64,000 nucleotides of DNA from Calditrichia bacterium. Lineage in GTDB: Bacteria; Calditrichota; Calditrichia; RBG-13-44-9; J075. The notes under the pieces are model-generated. The model worked only from the letters and a program-made list of their open reading frames with translations, made no database searches and had not been told where the DNA came from. The DNA lies in assembly GCA_028284905.1 (NCBI GenBank), contig JANQQU010000022.1, positions 186,001 to 250,000 on the forward strand, written 5' to 3'. The translations under genes were made by a program, and so were the position numbers. Shown piece by piece: positions 1 to 8,385 of the stretch (position 1 is the stretch's first letter; each line of letters begins with the position of its first letter).

Positions 1-417
1 ATGAAAAATATCGGCCTCTTCGAAGAGATTCCCCGATTCAATGAACACTGGCCTGTTTTTGGTACCTGTGCCGGTGCGATTCTGCTTAGCCGCACTGTCG
101 CCAACCATCCGGTCGAGTCTTTTGCTATTATGGATATGGTTATTGAGCGCAACGCTTATGGCCGGCAAATTGATTCTTTTATCGATGATGTCGTCGTTAA
201 TCTGGATGGCAAGGAAGAAACCGTTGAGGCCGTATTCATTCGCGCGCCGAAAATTAAGTCCGTTAATACAGCGACAGTTCAGGTGCTATCTCAGCATAAT
301 GATGATATCATTCTGGTCGAAAACGACCGGGCAATGGCAGCGACATTTCATCCGGAACTAACCGATGATTTACAAATTCATCAATATTTTCTGAACAAAA
401 TTCGCCGGCATCACTAG
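1..417 (+). CDS. pdxT: PdxT, glutaminase subunit of pyridoxal 5'-phosphate synthase (5'-truncated by window edge)
   Basis: This is the C-terminal part of the class I glutamine amidotransferase that feeds ammonia to PdxS in the DXP-independent vitamin B6 pathway. The motif VFGTCAGAILLS around residue 20 of the visible part carries the nucleophilic Cys, and TFHPEL near the end supplies the His/Glu of the triad. The reading frame is open at base 1. Full PdxT proteins have about 50 more residues before this point, including the GGEST oxyanion region, so the true start lies outside the window. The Met at base 1 is internal. A terminator follows, so this is the last gene of its transcript. Confidence 0.9.
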   Translation: MKNIGLFEEIPRFNEHWPVFGTCAGAILLSRTVANHPVESFAIMDMVIERNAYGRQIDSFIDDVVVNLDGKEETVEAVFIRAPKIKSVNTATVQVLSQHNDDIILVENDRAMAATFHPELTDDLQIHQYFLNKIRRHH

Positions 418-442
418 CGAATAATATTATAGTTTTCTGCGT

Positions 443-469
443 AAAAAGCCCTGTCATGCAGGGCTTTTT
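443..469 (+). terminator. Rho-independent terminator after pdxT
   Basis: The stem GCCCTG/CAGGGC (448-453 with 459-464) has a 5-nt loop, is flanked by AAAAA on the left and is followed by TTTTT. It lies 26 bases after the pdxT stop and separates it from the riboflavin promoter. Confidence 0.85.
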
Positions 470-520
470 GCATTTAGGCCCTCCAGTACAAAAGCCGTTG
501 TGCCCCATCTGCAAAAGCGC

Positions 521-549
521 TTGACACAAATATCCACCGGCTATATATT
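521..549 (+). promoter_or_regulatory. Sigma-70 promoter of the riboflavin operon
   Basis: TTGACA (521-526) and TATATT (544-549) are separated by exactly 17 bases. The predicted transcription start, near 556, coincides with the first base of the riboswitch P1 helix, which supports the call. Confidence 0.8.
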
Positions 550-555
550 GGCTGT

Positions 556-695
556 GATCTTCGGGGCATGGTGACTCTGGTTTTCCAGGGAATTCCTGAC
601 CGGCGGTGAAAGTCCGCGACTCTGTCAGCCTTTGGCCGGCAGACTGAACCGGTGAAATTCCGGTACCGACGGTATAGTCCGGATAGGAGAAGGTC
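556..695 (+). promoter_or_regulatory. FMN riboswitch (RFN element)
   Basis: The conserved RFN blocks are present in order: a GGGGC core start at 563, CCTGACCGGCGGTGAAAGTC (596-615), GAACCGGTGAAATTCCGG (about 646-663), ACCGACGGTATAGTCCGGAT (665-684) and GGAGAAGG (686-693). The P1 helix is GATCTTC (556-562) with GAAGGTC (689-695), including one G-U pair. RFN elements bind flavin mononucleotide and repress riboflavin synthesis or transport. The riboflavin genes directly downstream fit that role. Confidence 0.96.
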
Positions 696-705
696 GATTT
701 CTGCG

Positions 706-740
706 ATATGGAGATGAACGCATCTCTCCATATTCCTTTT
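706..740 (+). terminator. Putative riboswitch expression platform (intrinsic terminator)
   Basis: ATATGGAGA (706-714) pairs with TCTCCATAT (725-733) around a 10-nt loop, and TCCTTTT follows. It lies 10 bases after the RFN element and about 140 bases before ribD, where a ligand-controlled terminator is expected. The U-run is short and interrupted. No competing antiterminator was worked out. Confidence 0.6.
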
Positions 741-877
741 GATGCGCATTCGCTGTAATGCGTACTCTCCTTTTTTCATCCCCGAAATCTTCTTAATCGT
801 TGTTTGTAATCGTTTTAGCGCCCCAATATCGATTACAGGTAAAAGCATCATATTCAACCGATGTAAGGAGTATTTGC

Positions 878-2023
878 GTGTATCACGAAGAGTATATGGC
901 ACGGGCATTGACACTGGCAGAAAAAGGGAGTGGGTATACATCGCCAAACCCAATGGTCGGAGCTGTAATCGTTAAGAACGGTCGGATAATAGGCGAAGGC
1001 TACCACCCAAGGCCGGGAGAAAAACACGCTGAAGTGATGGCGATTGAAAATGCCAGCGAGTCGATCGAAGGTGCAGAAATGTATTGTAACCTGGAACCAT
1101 GTAGTCATGACACGCCGGAAAAAAGAACACCGCCTTGCACGTTGCGGGTCATCCGGGAAAATATTAAAAAGGTGCATATTGCCACGATCGACCCGAATCC
1201 ACACGTATCCGGACATGGGGTCAATGTGTTGCAGTCTGCGGGCATCCCGGTCGAAACCGGTTTGATGGCCGAGGAAGCGATGCACCTCAACGAAGCCTAT
1301 TTTAAATATATCCAAACCGGCTTGCCGTTCGTACACCTGAAGATGGCAATATCGCTGGATGGCAGGATTGCAACGAGCAGTAGCGATTCTAAATGGATCT
1401 CAGATTCTGCCGCGAGAAAAATTGTGCATGAATTGCGGCATCGCTACGACGCAGTTTTGGTCGGCTTCAACACGGTGAAAGCGGACAACCCGCAATTGAC
1501 GGTCCGTCTGGTTGATGGCCGCCATCCTTATCGCATTGTTCTCGATAAAAATCTTTCCATACCGACACATTATAGTCTGGTTTCCGATGAATTTGCCGAG
1601 AAGACGATCATCTTCACACTCCCGACTGCCGATAAAGAAAAAAAAGCACGTCTGGAATCTCGCGGTGTTATTGTCGAAGCAGTTCAGGGCGATCATAATG
1701 GGCATCCGGATTTAACAGCTGTGCTGAAGGAGCTGGGGCGCAGGGGAATTACCTCGCTGGTGGTCGAGGGTGGTGGAAGGGTCTATACGGAATTTATCAA
1801 CCAGCAATTATTCGACAAAGTCTCAATGTTTTTCGCGCCAATCATTATCGGACGGGGAATAGAAGCCGTTGGTGATTTGGGGGTTACTTCCATTGCCGAT
1901 GCGATTCGTCTTCAAAACACAAATTATCAAACCATCAATGATCAAATATGGGTGCAGGGATATCGAAATCTGCACGAGACATTTGGCATACTGGCCAGGG
2001 AGGACGCATGTTTACAGGATTGA
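878..2023 (+). CDS. ribD: RibD, bifunctional riboflavin deaminase/reductase
   Basis: RibD converts the GTP-derived pyrimidine to 5-amino-6-ribitylamino-uracil phosphate in two steps. The N-terminal cytidine-deaminase-like domain has the zinc motif HAEVMA (near residue 50) and PCSH...TPPC, with a few extra residues between the halves. The C-terminal half is the NADPH-dependent reductase domain (FVHLKMAISLDGRIAT, VVEGGGRVYTEFI). The start is taken as GTG 878: an AAGGAG (865-870) sits 7 bases upstream and the protein then begins YHEEYM as in the family, giving 381 residues. An in-frame ATG at 800 would add unrelated residues. First gene of the riboswitch-controlled operon; it overlaps ribE by 16 bases. 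Confidence 0.95.
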   Translation: MYHEEYMARALTLAEKGSGYTSPNPMVGAVIVKNGRIIGEGYHPRPGEKHAEVMAIENASESIEGAEMYCNLEPCSHDTPEKRTPPCTLRVIRENIKKVHIATIDPNPHVSGHGVNVLQSAGIPVETGLMAEEAMHLNEAYFKYIQTGLPFVHLKMAISLDGRIATSSSDSKWISDSAARKIVHELRHRYDAVLVGFNTVKADNPQLTVRLVDGRHPYRIVLDKNLSIPTHYSLVSDEFAEKTIIFTLPTADKEKKARLESRGVIVEAVQGDHNGHPDLTAVLKELGRRGITSLVVEGGGRVYTEFINQQLFDKVSMFFAPIIIGRGIEAVGDLGVTSIADAIRLQNTNYQTINDQIWVQGYRNLHETFGILAREDACLQD

Positions 2024-2634
2024 TTGAAGCCGTCGGTACGGTTGAAAAAATTACTGCAATCGATGGTGGCATTCGTCTGTTGATTACTGCCGGTATTATT
2101 ACTGAAGATTTATCAATTGGGGATTCTATTTGTGTTAATGGCGTTTGCCTGACTGCGGTAACACAGGAAGGAAATAACTTTGCTGTTGAAGCCGTTGGTG
2201 AAACCCTGGAAAAAACCACGATTGGTAATTTGTCCGTCAAAAGTCCGGTAAACCTGGAAAGAGCAATGTCCGGGAACAAGCGATTTGGCGGACATTTTGT
2301 GCAGGGGCATGTCAATAATACCGGGGAAATCCTCCGTTGGGACCGGCGTGGTGATAACTACTTTCTGGAAATATCGGTGCCTGCTTCACTGCAACCCTAC
2401 ATCGTTTTAGAGGGATCCATCGCAATAGATGGCATTAGCCTGACAGTTGCGACCCTGCAAGGGCAGAAAGTCGGGATCAATATTATTCCCCATACAACCA
2501 CTGCTACTCACCTGCAATTTTGCCAACCCGGTCAGTCAGTAAATATCGAAGTGGATATGATTGCTAAATACGTCGAAAATTTTGTTGTTCATTATGCCAA
2601 GTCCAAATCAGGAGAATCAATTTATGAAAGATAA
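2008..2634 (+). CDS. ribE: RibE, riboflavin synthase alpha chain
   Basis: Riboflavin synthase dismutates two 6,7-dimethyl-8-ribityllumazine molecules to riboflavin. The protein opens with the hallmark MFTGLIEAVGTV and has two similar lumazine-binding barrel halves (about 1-95 and 96-195). Each carries the expected motifs, SICVNGVCLTA in the first and SIAIDGISLTVA in the second. The 208 residues match the family. ATG 2008 is preceded by AGGGAGG (1997-2003). It overlaps ribD upstream and ribBA downstream, so translation is probably coupled. Confidence 0.95.
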   Translation: MFTGLIEAVGTVEKITAIDGGIRLLITAGIITEDLSIGDSICVNGVCLTAVTQEGNNFAVEAVGETLEKTTIGNLSVKSPVNLERAMSGNKRFGGHFVQGHVNNTGEILRWDRRGDNYFLEISVPASLQPYIVLEGSIAIDGISLTVATLQGQKVGINIIPHTTTATHLQFCQPGQSVNIEVDMIAKYVENFVVHYAKSKSGESIYER

Positions 2635-3862
2635 AACTCAAGCCCAACATCAAGAAAAATCACCTGTGTTTGTTACTGCCGAAGAAGCAATTGAAGCCTA
2701 CCGCAATGGTGAAATGCTTATCCTGATCGACGATGAAGATCGCGAGAACGAAGGCGACTTTGTTATGGCGGCAGAATTCGTTACACCGGATGCAATAAAC
2801 TTTATGGTCACTCATGGACGTGGACTGGTGTGCGTTTCAATTACGGAAGCGCGCGCGAAAGAATTGGATTTACCAATGATGGTTTCCCAGAACTCCGCTT
2901 TACTCGGCACCGCTTTTACTGTATCGGTCGATGCTGTGGAAAATACCAGCACCGGCATTTCAACCAGCGATCGCGCCGAAACGATAAGAGTAATGCTCGA
3001 TGATGATACCCGGCCGGAAGATCTCGGACGCCCCGGGCATATTTTTCCACTGGTTGCGAATCCCGGCGGTGTGCTAGTCCGCCCCGGGCATACTGAAGCG
3101 GTCGTCGACCTGGCAAAGGCCGCCGGATGTAAGCCTGCCGGCATTCTATGTGAAATTCTGGCGACAGACGGCACTATGGCGCGGCTGCCCCAGCTTATGG
3201 CCTTAGCCGAGGAGTTTGACCTCAAAATCGCCAGTGTGGAAGATGTGGTAAAATACCGGCAGCGGAACGAAACGCTGATTCAGGAAGTCACCGATGTTGC
3301 CCTGCCCAGCCGCTATGGAAATTTTAACCTCTCGTTTTTTGAAAATATTCATAACCCGGACGAGTATCATATGGCGCTGGCAAAAGGCCGCTGGGAGAAA
3401 GAGGAGCCGGTGCTGATTCGGGTGCACTCTGAATGTATGACCGGCGACACCTTCGGTTCTCTTCGCTGCGATTGCGGCAACCAACTTCATTCGGCGCTTT
3501 ATGCGATCGAAGAAAACGGCAGTGGCGTTGTGCTCTACTTGAAGCAGGAAGGACGGGGGATAGGGCTGGCGAATAAACTGCGTGCATATAATCTGCAGGA
3601 TCAGGGAAAAGATACCGTCGAAGCCAATGAGGCGCTCGGCTTTAAAGCGGATCTGCGCGAATATTGGTTCGCTGTACAGATGTTAAAATATATGGGAATA
3701 ACCCGGGTGAAATTAATGACGAATAATCCCCGGAAAGTTGATGCTTTGAAACAATATGGCATTGATGTTGTCGAACGAGTGCCCTTATTGGTTGGCGCGA
3801 ATCCTTCGAATAAAAGGTATCTGCAAACCAAGAAGGAGAAGCTCGGACATTTGATATTCTAG
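2624..3862 (+). CDS. ribBA: RibBA, DHBP synthase / GTP cyclohydrolase II
   Basis: A fusion of the two entry enzymes of riboflavin synthesis. The N-terminal DHBP synthase domain (about 15-220) makes 3,4-dihydroxy-2-butanone 4-phosphate from ribulose 5-phosphate and has DDEDRENEGDFV and RPGHTEAVVDLA. The C-terminal GTP cyclohydrolase II domain (about 225-405) has the zinc cluster CMTGDTFGSLRCDC, then EGRGIGL and MTNNPRKV. Length is 412. ATG 2624 is chosen because AGGAG (2610-2614) precedes it and it overlaps the ribE stop by 11 bases. An imperfect hairpin (3862-3881) lies between it and ribH. Confidence 0.95.
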   Translation: MKDKTQAQHQEKSPVFVTAEEAIEAYRNGEMLILIDDEDRENEGDFVMAAEFVTPDAINFMVTHGRGLVCVSITEARAKELDLPMMVSQNSALLGTAFTVSVDAVENTSTGISTSDRAETIRVMLDDDTRPEDLGRPGHIFPLVANPGGVLVRPGHTEAVVDLAKAAGCKPAGILCEILATDGTMARLPQLMALAEEFDLKIASVEDVVKYRQRNETLIQEVTDVALPSRYGNFNLSFFENIHNPDEYHMALAKGRWEKEEPVLIRVHSECMTGDTFGSLRCDCGNQLHSALYAIEENGSGVVLYLKQEGRGIGLANKLRAYNLQDQGKDTVEANEALGFKADLREYWFAVQMLKYMGITRVKLMTNNPRKVDALKQYGIDVVERVPLLVGANPSNKRYLQTKKEKLGHLIF

Positions 3863-3945
3863 GTAGCCGCAGGAAGCTACCGGATTAATCGCTTTTCAAG
3901 CGAAGAGAACTTTAATAACATTGAAAATGCCTAAAGGAGATGGAA

Positions 3946-4416
3946 ATGGCAAATACATATGAAGGCAGACTGAATGGCGAGAACATGAAAATAGCAATCG
4001 TCGTCGGGCGCTTCAATCAATTTATCTGTGATAGTTTATTGGACGGCGCATTGAACTGTTTGGTCCGTCACGGCGTAAAAAGCGAAGATGTCGATGTTTT
4101 CTGGGTGCCGGGTGCTTTTGAAATACCGGTGACCGCCAAAAAAGCTGCGACCAGTGGGAAATATGATGCCGTTGTATGCCTGGGTACGGTAATTCGTGGC
4201 GCAACAGCACATTTTGATTTCGTTGCTTCTGTGGCGGCAAATGGTGCGGCCAATGTAACGCTGGAAACAGAAATTCCGGTGATGTTCGGTGTAATCACGA
4301 CCGATACGATCGAACAGGCGATAGAAAGAGCCGGCACTAAAGCGGGAAACAAAGGCTGGGATGCAGCAATGGCAGCGATCGAAATGGTCGATGTCCTTCG
4401 GCAAATTCCCGGATAA
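3946..4416 (+). CDS. ribH: RibH, 6,7-dimethyl-8-ribityllumazine synthase
   Basis: Lumazine synthase condenses the RibD product (after dephosphorylation) with DHBP to make the substrate of RibE. Family motifs are VVGRFNQFI near the start, WVPGAFEIP and [16 protein letters not shown]. Length is 156. Two ATGs (3940 and 3946) are in frame; AAAGGAG (3933-3939) touches the first, so the second has the workable 6-base spacing. Last gene of the rib operon. The phosphatase step has no gene here, as is usual. Confidence 0.94.
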   Translation: MANTYEGRLNGENMKIAIVVGRFNQFICDSLLDGALNCLVRHGVKSEDVDVFWVPGAFEIPVTAKKAATSGKYDAVVCLGTVIRGATAHFDFVASVAANGAANVTLETEIPVMFGVITTDTIEQAIERAGTKAGNKGWDAAMAAIEMVDVLRQIPG

Positions 4417-4430
4417 ATAATTGCTTTTAC

Positions 4431-4459
4431 TTGAGTTTCTGCGGTAGATTGCATAATAT
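4431..4459 (+). promoter_or_regulatory. Possible sigma-70 promoter for the PorZ-like gene
   Basis: TTGAGT (4431-4436) and TAATAT (4454-4459) are 17 bases apart in the short gap after ribH. The downstream gene starts about 35 bases later. The match is moderate; transcription could also read through from the rib operon. Confidence 0.45.
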
Positions 4460-4495
4460 GTATCCGCAAAAATTATAGAAAGAATCGCGTTCGAT

Positions 4496-6907
4496 ATGAG
4501 GAAGAATATGCAGCATTATCTCAAGCAGCTGGTGGTGTCGGTACTGGTTTTGACAATGTCCGTGATCGCTCAGGAAGTCAAATTTGAACTGGAAGTTTTT
4601 ACTCACCTGAATACCGCAAATGTATTATCTGTTGAAGATGGAAATATTTATGCCGCCACTACCGGTGGTATAGCCGTGTATAATTTAAGTGACGGACAAA
4701 GCGACAGTTATACCACGGTAGATGGATTTTTCAACCACCACTTTACTGCAATGACGCGTAATGATAACGGAGACTTCATTCTTGGCTCAATCGATGGCAG
4801 CCTGGCTTTCTGGGATTCTGAGAGCAACACAGTTTTTAACGATCAAAACCTGGCTGGCGAACCAATAATTGACATCCTCTCAATTGCCGATACTTTGTGG
4901 GTGCTTTCCCGGGATTTTGTATCGGTTTATCTCTACAATCAATCATCATCCAGATATCAATTTCGGGAGTCTTACCAGGAGTTCGGGGAGATCGTTGGAA
5001 ATTTTTCTGCGATGACTTATGGAAATAAACGTATCTGGCTGGCCAATGAAGACGGCTTGATTAGTGCCAGTTCGGATTTTCTTCGCATCAATCTTTATGC
5101 CGGAAGTAACTGGCGAATCCAGAAAGCATCGGATGGTTTACCAAGTAACAATATCAATGATGCTGCTTTAGACAATTCCGGAAGTTTTTTATATCTGGCA
5201 ACTGATGCCGGATTGTCAGTCTATGATTTTGCCACCTTTACAACTATAACAGCCGGACTCCCTCCTTCTACAGAATTACTGCAAGTTTTTAATACTGAGA
5301 GTGGCCTTTACGCAACCAGTATCAACCGGGTATTTCTTCTGAATGGAAATACTTTCTCCTCGCTGTATCGGGTAAATAATTCAACTATCGGGAGTTTTGC
5401 TGTCGATAATGCCAATAATATATGGATTGGGACGAACCGGCTAGGGCTCATCAATGTGACCAGTGGTGAAAAGGTTTTTTTTGATAGCCCTTTTAGTAAT
5501 AATATCGGAGAAGTGCTTGTCGATAGCAGAGGCTGGGTATGGTGTACTTCCGGCACCCTGGGAAATACAAACAATCAGGGAATTTATGTTCGGACGGAAA
5601 ACGGTTGGCAGAATTTTATCTTTTTTGGTGGTGTTAACGGACGCTATAGCGGTCTGAACTCCTCCAATCCCATATTTGAAGATGCTGGCGGAAATGTCTG
5701 GATAGGATCCTGGGGCGGCGGTGCCGTAGTGTTTGATGGAGAGTTGAACATTAATCCAATCAACCCGGTGCCGGATACCGGCTTTGTCTGGGTAAAATCA
5801 GCGACCCGCGATGATACTCTCTCTATAAGTACTGATCTGGAATTACAAAGTAAGCTTTCGCCGGTAAATACTGGAGATGGCGTATCTACGATTATTACTG
5901 ATTTCTTTTATGATTCCTTTCGGCAATCAATTTGGATTTTAAATTACTTCCCGGCAAACGGTGCACCATTATTGGAGTATAAGGCATCATCCTTTGGTGA
6001 GGAAGCGTACTCTGCGAATAACTGGAAATCTTTTACCGGGCCTTTTGGGCGTGGAGAATTACATAAAATTCGCCAGGATCCATTCGGCGATCTTTGGGTT
6101 TCCACAGCAGACGGTATTGTGCAGGTGCGCTTAACCGGAGATACGCTGCAGGCAGCAAATTACCGGGAGGCTGATAATCTTAAATCCAATGCAACAACAT
6201 CCGTTGGCACTGATGAGGATGGCTACGTCTGGGTTGGAACGAAATCCGGTCTGAATGGCATTCTCGGAGGAACGGTATTTGACTTCCGTGAAAATTACCA
6301 ACCAATTGGCTTAAATATCAATGATGTGCATGTGGATTCCCGCAATAATAAATGGTTTGCCACTGAAAAGGGACTGTCAATTCTTATCGGCACCGGTTCT
6401 CCCTTTGAAGCAAGCAGCTGGATCGACATTGTTCCATTTAGCAGCAGTATACCACCGGAGCAGCTAACTACTCGCTCTAATTTTTTCCGGATAAATATGC
6501 CAACTGAAAATCTCCTCAGTGCCTTTCTCGATGAAAATACCGGTGATATCTATATGGGCACAAATAGCGGATTGGCGGTTGTTCGCAACAATCCATTCGC
6601 TGCCACTTTTACGGATTTTGAACAACTTAAAGTCGGGCCAAATCCTTTCGTTATCAATGATGGACAGAACACCACTTTAAATTTCTATAACCTCGTCGCC
6701 GGTAGCCAGGTGAAGATCCTGACAATTAATGGCCAGCTAATTCGTACATTAAATCCGGGAAATTTCGATGAAATTCGCGGCAGCCTGGCACAGTGGGATG
6801 GTCGTAATCTGGATGGCAGATTGGTATCCAGCGGTGTGTATGTTTATATGCTCGTCAATGAAGAAGGACAGAACAAGGCCGGTAAGGTGCTGGTGATAAA
6901 AAAATAA
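4496..6907 (+). CDS. Exported propeller protein, PorZ-like, with C-terminal sorting domain
   Basis: An 803-residue secreted protein. A signal peptide (basic MRKN start, hydrophobic stretch about residues 12-24, AQ cleavage) is followed by repeated propeller blades of the two-component-regulator type, such as NIYAATTGGIAVYN, IWIGTNRLGL, VWVGTKSGLN and YMGTNSGLAVV. The last 80 residues form a FlgD-like Ig fold ending ...GRLVSSGVYVYMLVNEEG and KVLVIKK, the type A sorting signal used by type IX secretion. The overall plan resembles PorZ, the T9SS surface protein. No other T9SS component is in the window, so PorZ function is inference. ATG 4508 is an alternative start. Confidence 0.75.
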   Translation: MRKNMQHYLKQLVVSVLVLTMSVIAQEVKFELEVFTHLNTANVLSVEDGNIYAATTGGIAVYNLSDGQSDSYTTVDGFFNHHFTAMTRNDNGDFILGSIDGSLAFWDSESNTVFNDQNLAGEPIIDILSIADTLWVLSRDFVSVYLYNQSSSRYQFRESYQEFGEIVGNFSAMTYGNKRIWLANEDGLISASSDFLRINLYAGSNWRIQKASDGLPSNNINDAALDNSGSFLYLATDAGLSVYDFATFTTITAGLPPSTELLQVFNTESGLYATSINRVFLLNGNTFSSLYRVNNSTIGSFAVDNANNIWIGTNRLGLINVTSGEKVFFDSPFSNNIGEVLVDSRGWVWCTSGTLGNTNNQGIYVRTENGWQNFIFFGGVNGRYSGLNSSNPIFEDAGGNVWIGSWGGGAVVFDGELNINPINPVPDTGFVWVKSATRDDTLSISTDLELQSKLSPVNTGDGVSTIITDFFYDSFRQSIWILNYFPANGAPLLEYKASSFGEEAYSANNWKSFTGPFGRGELHKIRQDPFGDLWVSTADGIVQVRLTGDTLQAANYREADNLKSNATTSVGTDEDGYVWVGTKSGLNGILGGTVFDFRENYQPIGLNINDVHVDSRNNKWFATEKGLSILIGTGSPFEASSWIDIVPFSSSIPPEQLTTRSNFFRINMPTENLLSAFLDENTGDIYMGTNSGLAVVRNNPFAATFTDFEQLKVGPNPFVINDGQNTTLNFYNLVAGSQVKILTINGQLIRTLNPGNFDEIRGSLAQWDGRNLDGRLVSSGVYVYMLVNEEGQNKAGKVLVIKK

Positions 6908-6941
6908 CTGTCAAAAATCAACAGTTTCCCACGTTTTTCCT

Positions 6942-6977
6942 ATACCCGCAAGTAATTTATTTGCGGGTATTTTATTA
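6942..6977 (+). terminator. Rho-independent terminator
   Basis: The perfect 10-bp stem ATACCCGCAA (6942-6951) with TTGCGGGTAT (6961-6970) is followed by TTTATTA. It is 35 bases after the PorZ-like gene. Confidence 0.85.
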
Positions 6978-7222
6978 GAAATTGGCAGCATAAATAAGCC
7001 AAGTTAATATTAATGTTTAAGTGACTTTTTTGGAAAATAGTGCCTGTTAGCAGAAAAGGTTGACCAGAATCAAAAAATTTGGTTGCTTATCAATTATATT
7101 GCTAATATTATTGATGAGTGATTTTTAGCGTATATACGTATAAATTTAATGTGTTATAAAGATAATACATATGGTCCGGCAACTCATAATTTCTGCATAA
7201 ACATTATTTTCCGGGAGAATAT
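6978..7222. other. AT-rich intergenic stretch with weak promoter-like signals
   Basis: Together with the terminator this makes a gap of 315 bases without a gene. It holds a possible promoter TTGCTT (7083-7088)-17-TATTAT (7106-7111) and a 10-bp palindrome CGTATATACG (7129-7138). GGGAG at 7212-7216 is the ribosome-binding site of the next gene. I see no RNA gene or ORF. Confidence 0.4.
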
Positions 7223-8191
7223 ATGCGTCTGGTAGTTATCTGGACAATTTTTGCAGTGTATCTCGCTATCATTATTTATATCGTTTATAATTCCAGTGGC
7301 AGTAATACTATCCAGTCGGATCCATTCATTACTAATACCGATAGCACTGTCGTCGTCGACAGCACCTTTATTATCCCTCCTTCTGTAACCGCCGTAGACA
7401 GTCTCGTTCGCCTTATCGACAATGCTTTAAATTCCGGAAATATTGATCAGGCCCGGCGATACTATAAAGAGCTCCTGGAAATCGATCCGGACTCCCGGGT
7501 CGCGGGTGGCGCCCGGCAAATGATTGAACAAGCTGAGGAAGAACGCCGGCGGAGAATTGCCGCACGGGAAAAGACCCGAAAAAATACGGTGACAAGCACG
7601 CGAAAAACCAGTACCCGCAGCGATCGCCAGCAAAAAGAGAATACTCGTATTGCTGAATTGCAGCAGAAAATAAGTAGTAACAATATTCGTCTGGAAAATG
7701 CCCTTTCGCGGATGCGAACTGTCAATAACGCCCAGCAGCGAATTACCTGGTATTATATTAAAAATGTTTCCCATTACGTTTACAAGAATAGCTTTGAGAC
7801 ATACATCGGCCAAAGCGATGAAGGAGATATCTGGTTAAGAATGCGAATTTATTACAATGGCGATAAATGGCTCGATATCGATACCTACGAATTATACGCC
7901 GATGATAAACTCTACACCATATCCACGCTCTATGGCAATATGGAACGTGGCCGCGGCCGGGCAGGTGCCTGGGAATGGTTCGACATGAAAGTGTCTGCAA
8001 AAGAAGTTGATATGATCGAAGCAGTGATGGAGGCCGGACGCAGCGCTATTCGTTATATCGGAGAATCCGGATCCTGGGATAGAACTATGACGGAAGGGGA
8101 GAAGCTCCGTTTGAAGTATGTAATGGACGCTTATAACTCTCTACAGCTTCAGAGCGATTATAATAATGAATTGGTACTGTTACGGAATTAA
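7223..8191 (+). CDS. Membrane-anchored protein of unknown function with TPR-like and coiled segments
   Basis: I do not recognise the family. The 322-residue product has one N-terminal membrane helix (about residues 4-24), a polar Ser/Thr/Asp linker, a TPR-like helix pair (about 60-95, NIDQARRYYKELLEIDPDSR), a highly charged Glu/Arg/Lys helix (about 95-155), and a compact C-terminal domain (about 170-290) rich in Trp and Tyr (WYYIKNVSHYVYKNS, WYDIDTYELY-like strands). The architecture suggests an envelope protein facing the periplasm. ATG 7223 follows GGGAG with a 6-base spacer. It stands alone between two intergenic gaps. Confidence 0.75.
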   Translation: MRLVVIWTIFAVYLAIIIYIVYNSSGSNTIQSDPFITNTDSTVVVDSTFIIPPSVTAVDSLVRLIDNALNSGNIDQARRYYKELLEIDPDSRVAGGARQMIEQAEEERRRRIAAREKTRKNTVTSTRKTSTRSDRQQKENTRIAELQQKISSNNIRLENALSRMRTVNNAQQRITWYYIKNVSHYVYKNSFETYIGQSDEGDIWLRMRIYYNGDKWLDIDTYELYADDKLYTISTLYGNMERGRGRAGAWEWFDMKVSAKEVDMIEAVMEAGRSAIRYIGESGSWDRTMTEGEKLRLKYVMDAYNSLQLQSDYNNELVLLRN

Positions 8192-8385
8192 GTGCGTTAT
8201 CTACCAAAACCGCTTCGTTTTGAAATGCCCTGCATTGCAACAAATGCAACGTCGCCCAACATTTTTTGAACCTTCCAACTTTACCTTTATTTCCCCGTTT
8301 TAATTTTAAACTTCTTTCAATGGGTTTTTCCGTTGAAAATGTATAAATTCTTGGTGATGGTGTTTAATTTAGAGGAGAAAGACAC

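Noticed and set aside
739-975. Plus-strand ORF before ribD
   Set aside because: It lies in a different frame over the riboswitch leader and the ribD start; no ribosome-binding site or domain.
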